Shown piece by piece: positions 34,303 to 43,833 of a stretch of DNA of 64,000 nucleotides. Both the position numbers and the translations under genes were made by a program. The notes under the pieces are model-generated. The model did not search any database and was not told the origin of the DNA. It worked only from the letters and a program-made list of their open reading frames with translations. Each line of letters starts with the position of its first letter. The stretch's first letter is position 1. The stretch is from CAWJTV01 sp963845695 (GTDB lineage: Bacteria; Planctomycetota; Planctomycetia; Isosphaerales; Isosphaeraceae). The stretch is from NCBI GenBank assembly GCA_963845695.1, contig CAWJTQ010000003.1, positions 248,001 to 312,000 of the forward strand, given 5' to 3'.

Positions 34303-37300
34303 TCAGTGAGATTGAGGCTCGTTCAACGGCTCGCCGCATTTCGTCCCCGCGATCGATCGGCCAAGGCGGGCCGTCTGCGTTATGCTCTTCGATCTGACTC
34401 TCGATCGGGTCTCATCCAAACCTACCGACTTGCCCGCGCCCGGGCCGAGCCCTCTGGTGGTGGCCATTGGACGTCGAAATCCGGACTTCATGACCCCGCC
34501 GGATCGAGTCGTGGGTTCTGCCTCAAACTGGCTACGAACGCGAGGGCGGCGATTCGATTTCGCACTTCCGATCCACATTGTGCTGAGGATCTCGCCAAGG
34601 GTTATGAGAGCCGAGCCGTTCCAGCAACGTCTCAACAGAGTATGGGAGGCCACAGGTAGACGGATTAGCCTCACAGAACGGGGCAATCGTGATCCGGGAA
34701 ATCGATACGTCGATAACGGAACATCGGACAGGATCAATCGACGCGATAAGTGTTCCGGGTGAGCTCGCCCAATTGTCAGTGCGCGTGCGCTCTGGGTTCT
34801 GCCGGTGAGACGGGCACCGTTGATCCAGTCGAGGATGGTCTGATACTCACGGGAGTTCGGCTCAAACCGGACGCCTCCCGCGTGGGCTTTCTTGGTGGGG
34901 TCGGTTTGAGCCTCGGCTTCTTCGGCGGCTTCCCAGGTCGGTTTGCCGAGGATCAGGCTGTCGGACGGCCGCGCGAGATTCACGACACGCAAGGCCGCCC
35001 GGTAATTGGCCCGGACGGCTTCCGGCGTCCAGTCGCCGTCCTTGCTCGGCGAGACCATCTTGAGTATGGTGTGGGAGCGATGACAGCCCATGCAATTCTG
35101 ACCGTCTTCTCCCATCCGGTTGAAGATCGGTAGGACCTTGGCCTGGAAGAAGGCGAGATCCAATCGGTCGGCGGTGTCGTCGCCCACACTCGATCGGCCC
35201 CGTGAGCCCAAGAGAGCCCGGGCAATCTCCCGATGCCTGGGACTGGCGGTTTCGGAGCGAGCAAGTTCGCGAAGCATATTCTCGATCGCCCCGTTGGCCA
35301 TCAACGCCGGATTCTTCTGGATGAGCTGGAGCGCCTTCTCGCGGACGCCATCGTTCTCGGCCACCAGGGCGTTGCTCACGACGCCGAGCAGCCGCAAGTC
35401 GTTGCGGAGCTGACTCTCGGCTCCGATTCGATCCAGGAGAGCGATGCGGGCCGGTGGGTCCGCGTCCTCGAGGGCCCTGCGCAAGGTCGATTCGGCGACC
35501 TTCGATCTCGGCTCCAGTGCCAGCCGGATCGCCGCGACTCGCACCTGGGCATCCTGGTCGCGTAATCCGCGGTCGATCGACTCCTGGGCGGGCTTCTCGG
35601 CCCAGAGAATCGGGAAAGCCCGGAGCGCGGTGAGGGCCGCGGCGCGGACGGTCGCCGCCTCGTCCCCAAGATGGGAACGAACTTTCGTTGTCGGATCGGC
35701 AGACGTGGCAGCGTCGGTGACCGGTCCGATCCGGCCGAGGATGCTCAGGGCGGCGGTTCTCGGTTCGGGTCGGGGATGCTCGAGCATGTCGTCGATCAGC
35801 GCAAGCGTCGCGGCATCCATCTTGCCTGAGGCGACTTTCAGGGGGAATTCCTTGGACATGGTCTTCGCCCAGGTACGAACGTCCGGGTCTTCATCCCCCA
35901 GCCGACGCAGGATCATTTGAGCCAGTTCGGCCGAGCGGTCGCCCCGGATCGTCACCAGCGCCTGGAGCGACAGGCGACGGATCGTCGGGTCTGGATCGGA
36001 CAACGCGGCGGTCAAGGACTTCGCCATTGCGATGATCGTGCTGTCGTGGAACAGCATCGGTTCAAGGTCATTGCCGATTCTGCCGCCGAGCACGGGTCGC
36101 TCGAAGAATTCAGACATCGCACGGAGTACGCCCTCGCGCTGGAGCGGGTTGCCGTTGTCGAGAACGTTCACGTACTTGGACCCCAGACGATTGACCGTCG
36201 CGTGCTGAGCTTCAGTCGCTCGGCGACGATCCTCCTGGCGAGCCAACGAAGGGATCCAGTTGTTGTCGAGGTAGCGGATGTTCTCATCGCCAATGATATA
36301 CAGGGCCTCGATCAGGTTGCGCCGGACCCACGGATGCCGTGGTTCTGCCAGACCGGCGATGAGGCGGTCCTCGATCCGATTCCTCAAAGTGAGATCGTCA
36401 CGCCAGTACCACCACCGCCACACGCCCTTGATGGCTTGCATGGCTACCACCGGATCCCGATCGTCAAGTCGTTCGAGCAAAGCGTCGGCCAGGGCTAGCT
36501 CCTGCGACAGGTCCCTGAAATGGGCGGCGAAAACCCGCGTTGCGCCGCGACGGGTCCGGTCGTCCGGTGAACTTAGCGCCGCGCGAAGCTGTTCGACGAA
36601 TAGCCGCTGAGGCTCGGTCTGACCTGGACGTGATGACGCATTGAGCCGGTTGCCGATCATGCGAACGGCCTCGGCGGCGGCCCGGCGTACGACCTTGCTC
36701 TCGTCGCCCAGACACTTCGTCAAGCCAGGGATCACCGCCCCATCGCCGATGCGACTCAGTGTACGGCAGGCCACATATCGCACGATTGGCGCCTCATGAC
36801 CGAGTTGAGCGAGGATCTCACGCAGGAGTGGGGTGCCTGGGACGTCCCAGATTCGCTCCAGGTCGCGGATCAGCGTGGCGGGCGAATCGGCCCGAAGCGT
36901 TCGCGGTTGAGGACCGAGCGGGCCGTTCCAACCGTCGAGGCGAGCCATGGGGCTGGGGTAGAGCGACGACAGGGCCATCAATGCCCACTGAGTTTCCCGG
37001 AATGGTGTGCGAAATTGTTCATAAGGGTTGATGTCGAACCAGCCGCCGAACGCTTGCTGGCGCGTCAGGAGGGCTACGATGCCCCGGTGCATGGCTGGGT
37101 CATCCGACTTTCGGCCGGCCAGCGCCAAGGCATTGAGGCTCTCGCCGGTCTGCATCTCGGTGATGGGGTACTTCGGGTCGAATTTGACCGACCAGTGGCC
37201 ATTGGGCCGCTGGACTGATAAGAGCCATTGGACGTTCGAGGCGATCGAGTCGCCGAGTGTCTCCTGATTAGGGTCGAGCAGGCAGAGGCCGATCGTCTGC

Positions 37301-38055
37301 GCGGCCAGGTCGCGAGTGTTTGCAGGTTTCCCTGTGGGCAGAAGTTTGGCGATGAGGTCTCGGGTCGCGGCGTATCGGGGGTCATTCGTGCGGCGCACCA
37401 TCTCGTCGAGTTGTCGCCAGCTATCGGTGGCGACCTTGTACCGGCTCACCGGGTTGTTGCCGTTCGTCTCGTCGGGCGGGAGCACGTTGCGCCGGTCGTA
37501 ATAGAGTTTGAGGAACTCGGCGATCCCGCGATGCAGGTTGTCGCGGCGAGCACCGGCGACCCGGTCTTCGTAATCCATGACCATGCTTGAGAGCCGTCCC
37601 AGCACGTTTGCGGGCGCCGGGATCATCCGTGCCCAGAGGGCCTCACCATGGCCGTGGAAAGGTACCGGGTTGTTCGCGAGCCGCTCTGTGAGAAACTGAA
37701 GTGCGAAGGGCTGTTTGACATCATAACCCGACTTGACGGCCGCCAGGACCGACTGGGTGGTGAAGTGGGTCGCGTGGCAGGCGACGCACGTGGACGTTTC
37801 GTGGTGAAAGTTGGCCACGCGATCCAGCGGGTGCCCCTTACGGGGCGTATTAGCATGCCAACTATCGCCGGCCAGGAGTTGGAAGTCGATCGCCGTGTGG
37901 ATCGCTTTCCGTGCAGCTCCCGCGATCATCTCTGGCCGGTACTCGGCATCAGCCTCGGTCTTGAGATACGGCGGCACATCAAACAGTTTCGTGCGAAGCT
38001 GATACTCCGGCTGGCAGGCATCGACTCTGACGAAATAGGTCCCCCGACTGATCAC
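34303..38055 (-). CDS. giant cytochrome c / toroid / HEAT-repeat protein, main piece
   Basis: 1,250 codons. It begins in mid-protein (SRGTYFVRVDACQPEYQL follows the piece at 38052 after a missing G). Order of parts: a c-type heme site CVACH near residue 78; a helical alpha-alpha toroid region like prenyltransferases (LSVQRPNGHWSVKFD, LLTRQQAFGGWFDI); a long HEAT array from about 390 to 930 (APIVRYVACRTLSRIGDGAV, SKVVRRAAAEAVRMIG, ATVRAAALTALRAFP); and a second heme site CMGCH near residue 985. The true end is probably near DWINGARLTGR (about 34800), since the last 150 codons look non-coding. Likely an exported redox or scaffold protein of the planctomycete PSCyt type. Confidence 0.8.
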   Translation of the reverse strand: MISRGTYFVRVDACQPEYQLRTKLFDVPPYLKTEADAEYRPEMIAGAARKAIHTAIDFQLLAGDSWHANTPRKGHPLDRVANFHHETSTCVACHATHFTTQSVLAAVKSGYDVKQPFALQFLTERLANNPVPFHGHGEALWARMIPAPANVLGRLSSMVMDYEDRVAGARRDNLHRGIAEFLKLYYDRRNVLPPDETNGNNPVSRYKVATDSWRQLDEMVRRTNDPRYAATRDLIAKLLPTGKPANTRDLAAQTIGLCLLDPNQETLGDSIASNVQWLLSVQRPNGHWSVKFDPKYPITEMQTGESLNALALAGRKSDDPAMHRGIVALLTRQQAFGGWFDINPYEQFRTPFRETQWALMALSSLYPSPMARLDGWNGPLGPQPRTLRADSPATLIRDLERIWDVPGTPLLREILAQLGHEAPIVRYVACRTLSRIGDGAVIPGLTKCLGDESKVVRRAAAEAVRMIGNRLNASSRPGQTEPQRLFVEQLRAALSSPDDRTRRGATRVFAAHFRDLSQELALADALLERLDDRDPVVAMQAIKGVWRWWYWRDDLTLRNRIEDRLIAGLAEPRHPWVRRNLIEALYIIGDENIRYLDNNWIPSLARQEDRRRATEAQHATVNRLGSKYVNVLDNGNPLQREGVLRAMSEFFERPVLGGRIGNDLEPMLFHDSTIIAMAKSLTAALSDPDPTIRRLSLQALVTIRGDRSAELAQMILRRLGDEDPDVRTWAKTMSKEFPLKVASGKMDAATLALIDDMLEHPRPEPRTAALSILGRIGPVTDAATSADPTTKVRSHLGDEAATVRAAALTALRAFPILWAEKPAQESIDRGLRDQDAQVRVAAIRLALEPRSKVAESTLRRALEDADPPARIALLDRIGAESQLRNDLRLLGVVSNALVAENDGVREKALQLIQKNPALMANGAIENMLRELARSETASPRHREIARALLGSRGRSSVGDDTADRLDLAFFQAKVLPIFNRMGEDGQNCMGCHRSHTILKMVSPSKDGDWTPEAVRANYRAALRVVNLARPSDSLILGKPTWEAAEEAEAQTDPTKKAHAGGVRFEPNSREYQTILDWINGARLTGRTQSARALTIGRAHPEHLSRRLILSDVPLSTYRFPGSRLPRSVRLIRLPVASHTLLRRCWNGSALITLGEILSTMWIGSAKSNRRPRVRSQFEAEPTTRSGGVMKSGFRRPMATTRGLGPGAGKSVGLDETRSRVRSKSITQTARLGRSIAGTKCGEPLNEPQSH

Positions 38056-38903
38056 ACGCGTGGTGAATTTGTTGGCGCCGGACGCGGAGGCCGCTCGCGC
38101 TGAAGGCTCTGAGGGTCGATTCCCTGAGTGTATTCGATCAAGCGGCCGTTTTTCCGCTGGTAGATCCGAACGTCGGGCGGTACGTCTCTGTCGACGAAGT
38201 CGAGAGAGAAGAAGACGAGTCGTGGCTGATCCGAATCATGCGTGAATGTGAACCAATCTACCCCAGGGGTTTGCTCCGGATCGGCCCCAAGTCCAGCGAA
38301 TGGTAGGTAGAGCCGGTCATCGGCCAGCCCGTATACCGTTTGTCCCAGAAACACGGGATTGGCCGAGTCCGGCGTGTCGTTCGGCTCAGCCTCGAGGGCG
38401 ACACGGTCGATAGCGACGGGATCCTCCTCGTGCCGCGTTGACCTCCCGGATACGGCGCCCAAGTCGGCGACTCGGACCGTGACGCGCAACCGCGAGGCGC
38501 TGTCCTTCACCTCCGCCAGGATGGTGGGTACGACCTTGATTCGCATTCTCTTGCCTGCCGCCTGCTGGACGATCCAGACCACGTCGGGATCCCCGAGATG
38601 CAGGATCTTGGACAGGGTCGGGGCTGGGTCCCCTGTCGGCAACTCTGGTTCGATGCACGCATCGATCGTCGCGCCCGGTGCGATTCGACCAGGTCCTGCG
38701 AGCGAAATGAGTATGGATCGCAGACGCGACTCGGCAGGGGCGGCTACGCTCAGGACGGACGCAGTGCCGGGTGTCAACGTGCTCTCGATGGTGGGGAGAT
38801 TGGGCACCGGCTCGGCGGACTGGAGTGCGCCTGCGATCGAGTGTCCTGCTCCGAAAACCACAGTCAGGATAGTCGTAAGCCGTGCGGTTCGATTGAGTCT
38901 CAT
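38052..38903 (-). CDS. N-terminal piece of the giant cytochrome/HEAT protein
   Basis: From ATG 38903 with GGGGAG upstream: a signal peptide (LTTILTVVFGAGHSIAGALQ), then beta-rich pre-peptidase C-terminal-like segments (LTPGTASVLSVAAPAESRLR, ALEAEPNDTPDSANPVFLGQ, GVDWFTFTHDSDQPRLVFFS). EPNDT is the typical PPC-domain start. The frame ends at SPRV, but inserting one G at GAGCGGCCTCC (about 38090) gives ERASASGANKFTTRVISRGT, which runs directly into the main piece. The joined protein would be about 1,500 residues. Confidence 0.8.
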   Translation of the reverse strand: MRLNRTARLTTILTVVFGAGHSIAGALQSAEPVPNLPTIESTLTPGTASVLSVAAPAESRLRSILISLAGPGRIAPGATIDACIEPELPTGDPAPTLSKILHLGDPDVVWIVQQAAGKRMRIKVVPTILAEVKDSASRLRVTVRVADLGAVSGRSTRHEEDPVAIDRVALEAEPNDTPDSANPVFLGQTVYGLADDRLYLPFAGLGADPEQTPGVDWFTFTHDSDQPRLVFFSLDFVDRDVPPDVRIYQRKNGRLIEYTQGIDPQSLQRERPPRPAPTNSPRV

Positions 38904-39401
38904 CGATGCTCGCTCCCCAGTCAGGACTCCCAACGCAACCACACGTGCCATGTTAACACACTGCGAGGGAAGTGGTGTACCAGGTGCCTTGTCCAACAGA
39001 CGTCAATGCAAGGAACCTGACAAAAATCCCGTCATTCATCACGAATACCAAGCGATCAGGAATTTCCTTATGCCTAATAAGGATATACAGCGCTTGAAAA
39101 AGCCATTGCACTGTGGTTACTATCGAAATAACACGCTGTCATGACGTGCCATTGATCAGGCGATAGAAGCCTGCTTAGGCGAATGAGGAGGGAAAGGGCA
39201 GTTCGAGACAGGATGCGAGCTTCCTCTCGATCGTGAAGCGGCGACCCTGTTGCATCGGGCTTGAGAGTGATCAGGCCGATTGCTCGCGGAATCCTTTTCA
39301 AGATCAAGCTCGGATCCTGAGATCCAGCTCGAACGTGGTCGGCAAGGCGGCCGGACTGACAACACTCAGACGGTACCGAACATCCTTTGGGAGCTGACCC
39401 C
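38904..39401. other. divergent intergenic region, 498 bp
   Basis: Lies between the divergently read giant cytochrome gene and the sigma-70 gene, so both promoters should be here. An A+T-richer stretch at about 39010-39140 is the best candidate. No clear palindrome was found. Confidence 0.45.
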
Positions 39402-40436
39402 ATGATTCATGCCATGAAGACCACCGGATACTCGCCCCAGTTCGGATCTGGCACAGATTCGGAGAGGATGCGGAATCGCGGTCTTCCGAGAGAGGAGGTG
39501 CAGCGGCTCGCCGCCCGGATTGCCGATGGCGATCACGAAGCCCGGAATCTTCTGGTCAAAGCCAACCTCGGCCTCGTGTGGCAGGTGGCGCGCCGCTACT
39601 TAGGCCGAGGTCTGGCGATCGATGACTTGGTGGGAGAGGGGAACCTTGGACTGATCCGCGCCGCCGAGGAATTCGATCCCAGCATTGGGACGAGTTTCAG
39701 CACGTACGCGACTTACTGGATCAAACAATCGATCCTGTCGGCGGTAATGAACACGGCGGCCACGATCCGGGTCCCGGCTCATGTCTTCCGGCTGCTGACG
39801 CGATGGATGCGCATGGAGCAATCGCTACGCCTCGTCAACGGCCGGTCGCCGAACTGTGATGAGATCGCATCGGCGATGGGATTGAACGAACAACAGAAAC
39901 TCCTCGTGATGAAGGCACGCAACGCCAGAGATTCGAGGCTGGAAAGCTTGCTGGCAACAAACTCTCATCCCTGGCCATCGGCGGTGATGATGGACGGCAC
40001 TGAGACGCCTGAGCTTCAACTTGAGGCCGACGAAGAACGGACCAGTCTGCGACAAAGTCTGGGACGACTTGAAAGTCGCGAACGCACGATCCTGGCCCTG
40101 CGATACGGACTTGATGGCCAGAGACCCATGAAGCTTCACGAGGTCGGTCAACGTCTGGGGCTGTCCAAGGAGTGGGTACGTAAGATTGCGGACCAAGCCA
40201 TTCGGAAACTCGTCGATCATTCGGCTGAGCGGCACAACCTGAGCATCGACAGCCGACGGCGTTCCCGGAATAGTCCGAGACCGAAGGTGCGTAAGTCTCG
40301 CTCCGGTGCTCCGCGCTCGACGGCTCGCTCCACTCCAGTCGTCGAACCTGCTTCCCCGCCTGGGCGTGTCGCGGGGCAGTCCCCCGAAGCCGTTCATGCC
40401 AGCCAGGACGACGGTGGCCTGGCGCTTTGCGGCTGA
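39402..40436 (+). CDS. RpoD/RpoS-type (group 2) sigma-70 factor
   Basis: 345 residues. Region 1.2-2: EEVQRLAARIADGDHEARNL, NLGLVWQVARRYLGRGLAID, DLVGEGNLGLIRAAEEFDPS (the core-binding and -10 helix) and FSTYATYWIKQSILSAV. Region 3: IRVPAHVFRLLTRWMRME. Region 4: LESRERTILALRYGLDG and LHEVGQRLGLSKEWVRKIAD. The C-terminus adds a basic Arg/Ser/Pro tail of about 70 residues that is not part of the family core. Start ATG 39402 has GGGAG 8 nt upstream. It lacks the long region 1.1 and is unlikely to be the housekeeping factor. Confidence 0.9.
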   Translation: MIHAMKTTGYSPQFGSGTDSERMRNRGLPREEVQRLAARIADGDHEARNLLVKANLGLVWQVARRYLGRGLAIDDLVGEGNLGLIRAAEEFDPSIGTSFSTYATYWIKQSILSAVMNTAATIRVPAHVFRLLTRWMRMEQSLRLVNGRSPNCDEIASAMGLNEQQKLLVMKARNARDSRLESLLATNSHPWPSAVMMDGTETPELQLEADEERTSLRQSLGRLESRERTILALRYGLDGQRPMKLHEVGQRLGLSKEWVRKIADQAIRKLVDHSAERHNLSIDSRRRSRNSPRPKVRKSRSGAPRSTARSTPVVEPASPPGRVAGQSPEAVHASQDDGGLALCG

Positions 40437-42366
40437 TTGCGCCCTTCCCGATAACTCACGCATTTGGCTCGGTCTTCATCTTAAAGTCCGATTCGTTTCC
40501 CCCTGCCGCCGACTCGCCTCGGCGGCAACGCATTCTCCTGAGGATAGAAAACTCTGAACTGTAGTTCAGATACTGTCCATCCACTCCGACCACGGTGAAT
40601 CGCGTGCAGATTGCGCCAATCGTTTCGTTCCAGCAGCCACCTGACTCTATAGTACTTCCCCAAGGATCGCATCCACGCCAGAACCTCTGACTTGCTCGGG
40701 GTTTCTAAATCGAGAATTATGAAAACGATGTGGTGATTGGCAATAGCTTGAGCGACAGCGGGTCGAAAACCACCACGTTCAGCAGGCGGAGAGAGTACAA
40801 TCATCCAGACTCCATGAATGCTGAGACGGATGATGCCCACGTTCGTCTCTCGATCGAACCGTACCTTCTCAGCGAATCTGGATAGATGTTCCTACTTGGT
40901 TTGACATCAATCCTCTGATCTTGCTATTCATTGCCGATTCGCTTAACCTTTGTTTGAACCGACGATCGGTTGTCATTTTTCCCTGAAAAAGAATTTGTGC
41001 TAGAGAGTGTGAGCGCAATTCTTTGCCTGGATGTGATGCTCCCGCGTCTCCGTTTCGGTCCACCCAATCATCGCGACGTTCCTTCCGCATTCCTCGATCT
41101 TGCGCAGGGTTGGTTCTCGTAAGAAGAACCGATCACGGCATGAATCTATGGGAAGTGCACTCTAATCCCTAAAGAGTCGATAGCACACAGTCCTCTCCCG
41201 TGAAGCCGGATTTCGCCCGCGTGTGCTTCCGAGGATTCTCTAGTACCTCCTCAACAGGATACTTCTCTGGTGCTGGTCCGTAAGGCTGGGAAATGTTTGA
41301 CCGCTATAGATAGCCAAATGTATTCGGTTCAGGACTCACGTTGTCTTGCCAAGATCGAACCTGGAAAGCTCATCCATACCAGATTTACCACTACGCCAGG
41401 ATTGACGAGGGAGGCGATTTCGAGTGTGCATGCATTGGGACTGCCAGTTGGTTGCGTGAGTAGAGGGGTGAATTCTTTCGCGCATTCTGTAGTCGTTCAC
41501 AAGGTAGGACGGCTGGCATCAATCGAATTTGATCGTTGGTCCCGTCAAAGGCAGGTGAAAGAGAATTCCTCAAACCTTCCCGTCGGCAGGGAACTCCGAG
41601 AGGCTGTGAAAGAATGGATTCCCAATAACGAATTCAAGATTCCAGATGAATGTTAAGCCTGATCCACCAAGGGATTATGGTTCTGGATCTTGGAATTCGG
41701 AATCTGCAATCCAATTCTTTCACAAGCTCCGACGTGACGGAATCCAGAACATGGCAACCCTGCTTCCGGCATTTCGCCACCACGGGCCGGCGGAAAAAGC
41801 GTTTGGGGGAGACCGCGTTTCTGTAAGAGATTCCCTGACAAAGATTGTCCAAAGTGCCCGTACATACGAGCCTGACATGGTGCTTTATAATGTAGCACAG
41901 TCCTCAAACTCAAACTGCACGTCTCGCCCCAAAGGAATCTTCATTGAGCGAATCTCATCTGGGACAGTTGTCGGCCCGGGTCTGAACGCGTATGGCATTC
42001 TTCGTACCCACAATGGATGTTTGATACTACGATCTGTTTTCACGCACGGATCCCGAACGCGTGATACTTATTCAAGATTCTCTGGCCGAATCCACATAGA
42101 TATCAATATATTTATTTATATTGATTTCGATGAAACTTCAAACAATCCAGGCACTTTCGTCGATTCGTGGAGGAATGGTCGCAGGCTCGAATGATCGAAA
42201 ACTCTGGAATTGGAGCGTCACAGTCGCCTTGGTCCCGAGTGAATCATAGGGACGCTGACCGATCATCGATCCCGTCCGTGTCGAGCAATCAGAACGGATC
42301 ACCCTGAGCGACGAAATCGACCAATGGGGCTCGGCTGCAGTCGAGTATGATTGCACCGAAAACATT
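40437..42366. other. gene desert of 1.9 kb, A+T-richer than its surroundings
   Basis: Open frames at 40481-40840 (minus), 41270-41656 (plus) and 41646-42194 (plus) exist but have no motif and no good ribosome sites; I do not call them. The region holds a long inverted repeat at 41606-41723 and A/T-rich runs near 42100. It may contain non-coding RNA or be remnant foreign DNA. Confidence 0.45.
41606..41723. repeat. long imperfect inverted repeat, arms of about 43 bp
   Basis: The left arm (41606-41648) starts GTGAAAGAATGGATTCCC and the right arm (41681-41723) ends CAATCCAATTCTTTCAC. Reverse-complementing the right arm gives GTGAAAGAATTGGATTGCAG, and matches continue through CGAATTC and AAGATCCAGA, with several mismatches. 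The loop is about 32 nt. A transcript would form a long stem-loop. Confidence 0.6.
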
Positions 42367-42537
42367 ATGGCGACAATCCTCGTAGTTGACGACCGACCGG
42401 AGAATCGCGAATTACTCGTCGATATCCTTTGCCTGTCGGGTCACGAGTTGCGGGAGGCCGTCGACTGCGCCGAGGCCCTCGCGATCACGAAGGCGCGACC
42501 ATCCCGACCTAGTGATCGCCGACATCCTCACCCCTAG
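42367..42537 (+). CDS. hybrid histidine kinase, piece 1: receiver domain start
   Basis: ATG 42367 begins MATILVVDDRPENRELLVDI with the acidic pair DD of a CheY-like receiver, then LCLSGHELREAVDCAEALAI. The frame breaks near 42497 and continues at piece 2 (HPDLVIADILTPRMDG, containing the phospho-acceptor Asp). The intended product spans 42367-44559 as receiver, GAF, GAF, HisKA_3 and HATPase, roughly 730 residues, and is followed 20 nt later by its NarL-type regulator. Confidence 0.75.
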   Translation: MATILVVDDRPENRELLVDILCLSGHELREAVDCAEALAITKARPSRPSDRRHPHP

Positions 42538-43366
42538 GATGGACGGCTACGAATTCGTTCGCGAGTTAAGAGCCGACTTCCAAGTCGCCACGACGCCTGT
42601 GATTTTTTGCACAGCCATCTATTGCCAGAGCGAGGCACGAATTCTGGCGCAGAAATGCGGGGTGACGCACTTACTGGCAAAGCCCGTTGTGCTGGAAGAA
42701 GTCCTGAGGACGGTTGCCGAGGTCCTGGGGGCGACTCGGACTAGCGGCTCCTCCGCAGCGTTTGGCGAGATTGATCGCGACCACGTCCGACTGCTCAACG
42801 ACACCATGGTGGAGAAAGTCCGCGAGTTGGAAACGGCCAATCAGCGATTGACGTCGCTCGTGGATCTCGGGAGTTCGCTGGCCCTGGAGCGTGATCTCAA
42901 GCGGCTGTTGGCCCGATATTGTCGGGCGGGGTGCGAGATGACCGGTGCACGCCATGCAGTGCTGGGGGTGCTGGAGGACGATGAAGAGAGCTTCGGCGAC
43001 ATCCTGACATATGGTTTCGACGCCGAGTCGCCGATCCGGCTGAACTGCGTCTCGCTCGGCGAAGGGTTGCTACGACGGGTCGTTGTGAATGGATCGCCCA
43101 TACGTGCTGTTGCCGGTGTCGAGGACCCGCCACTGGAAGTCTTCCCCGGGCACCCCCTCAACTACGCCTTCCTCGGAGTGCCCGTGGCTACGACTGGGAA
43201 GCGCTACGGCGTGCTTTCATTCATAAATAAGCATGGCAATGGCGAGTTCGATGCTGTCGATGAAGGATTGGCCGTGAGCCTGGCGGCTCAACTTGCCGTC
43301 GCCTACGAACTGCGCGCGCCGACAGGACGAGCTCGCGCGGGGCAATGCCCGCCTCGAGCGTTATGA
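42386..43366 (+). CDS. hybrid histidine kinase, piece 2: rest of receiver and first GAF domain
   Basis: Coding from about 42497: DHPDLVIADILTPRMDGYEF, TTPVIFCTAIYCQSEARI and THLLAKPVVLEEVLRTVAEV complete the receiver, with Lys in LLAKP. A coiled linker (MVEKVRELETANQRLTSLVD) leads to a GAF domain (LGSSLALERDLKRLLARYCR, TGARHAVLGVLEDDEESFGD, FLGVPVATTGKRYGVLSF). The first 37 codons of the open frame are out of phase with the start. After VAYELRAP near 43318 the frame is lost again. Confidence 0.75.
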   Translation: MTTDRRIANYSSISFACRVTSCGRPSTAPRPSRSRRRDHPDLVIADILTPRMDGYEFVRELRADFQVATTPVIFCTAIYCQSEARILAQKCGVTHLLAKPVVLEEVLRTVAEVLGATRTSGSSAAFGEIDRDHVRLLNDTMVEKVRELETANQRLTSLVDLGSSLALERDLKRLLARYCRAGCEMTGARHAVLGVLEDDEESFGDILTYGFDAESPIRLNCVSLGEGLLRRVVVNGSPIRAVAGVEDPPLEVFPGHPLNYAFLGVPVATTGKRYGVLSFINKHGNGEFDAVDEGLAVSLAAQLAVAYELRAPTGRARAGQCPPRAL

Positions 43367-43805
43367 AGAACAGTTAGCGATCCTACGACGAATTGATCGC
43401 GCGGTCCTTTCGGCACATCGACCTCGGGACGTCGCCTCTACCGTACTGAACCACCTCCGTCAACTGCTTGACTGCTGGTCGGTCGGCGTCTGGGTCTTCG
43501 ACTGGGAAGGACGGACCGCTGAGCGACTGGCCGCGGCAGGGGCCACTGAACCTCTCCTGCCCCCAGGGACGAAGGTACCCCTCGAGGCGCTCGGCGTCAG
43601 GGACATCGAGGATCTCGCCGCAGGGCTGGACCGCGTGGTAGAGGATGTCGGGCGGCTATCCGAGCCTGCTCCCACCATTCGGATACTCCAGATGGCTGGG
43701 CTCCGCTCGTATACTCGGCTACCGCTGGCCTTCGAGGGCCAGGTGATTGGCACGCTCGTCCTGAGCTGGAACCGCGGCGCGATCCTTCGACTCAGAGGAA
43801 CTTGA
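43293..43805 (+). CDS. hybrid histidine kinase, piece 3: second GAF-like domain
   Basis: In phase from about 43318: DELARGNARLERYEEQLAIL is the connecting helix. It is followed by a GAF domain (IDRAVLSAHRPRDVASTVLN, LLDCWSVGVWVFDWEGRTAE, LRSYTRLPLAFEGQVIGTLV). The frame is lost after LSWNRGAI at about 43785, where the next piece continues with LEIARQLADQLVIAI. Confidence 0.75.
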   Translation: MPSPTNCARRQDELARGNARLERYEEQLAILRRIDRAVLSAHRPRDVASTVLNHLRQLLDCWSVGVWVFDWEGRTAERLAAAGATEPLLPPGTKVPLEALGVRDIEDLAAGLDRVVEDVGRLSEPAPTIRILQMAGLRSYTRLPLAFEGQVIGTLVLSWNRGAILRLRGT

Positions 43806-43833
43806 GATCGCCCGCCAGCTTGCCGATCAACTG

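Noticed and set aside
34303..34740. Reading the last 150 codons of the HEAT protein as a real C-terminal domain
   Set aside because: Composition changes abruptly to Arg/Ser-rich non-repetitive sequence after DWINGARLTGR; more likely a missed stop or frameshift.
40481..40840. 119-codon minus-strand frame after the sigma-70 gene
   Set aside because: A partly protein-like stretch but no ribosome site, no motif and ordinary spacer composition; left uncalled.
41646..42194. 182-codon plus-strand frame in the gene desert
   Set aside because: Its first part overlaps the long inverted repeat and the rest is low-complexity (HIDINIFIYIDFDE) from A/T-rich DNA.
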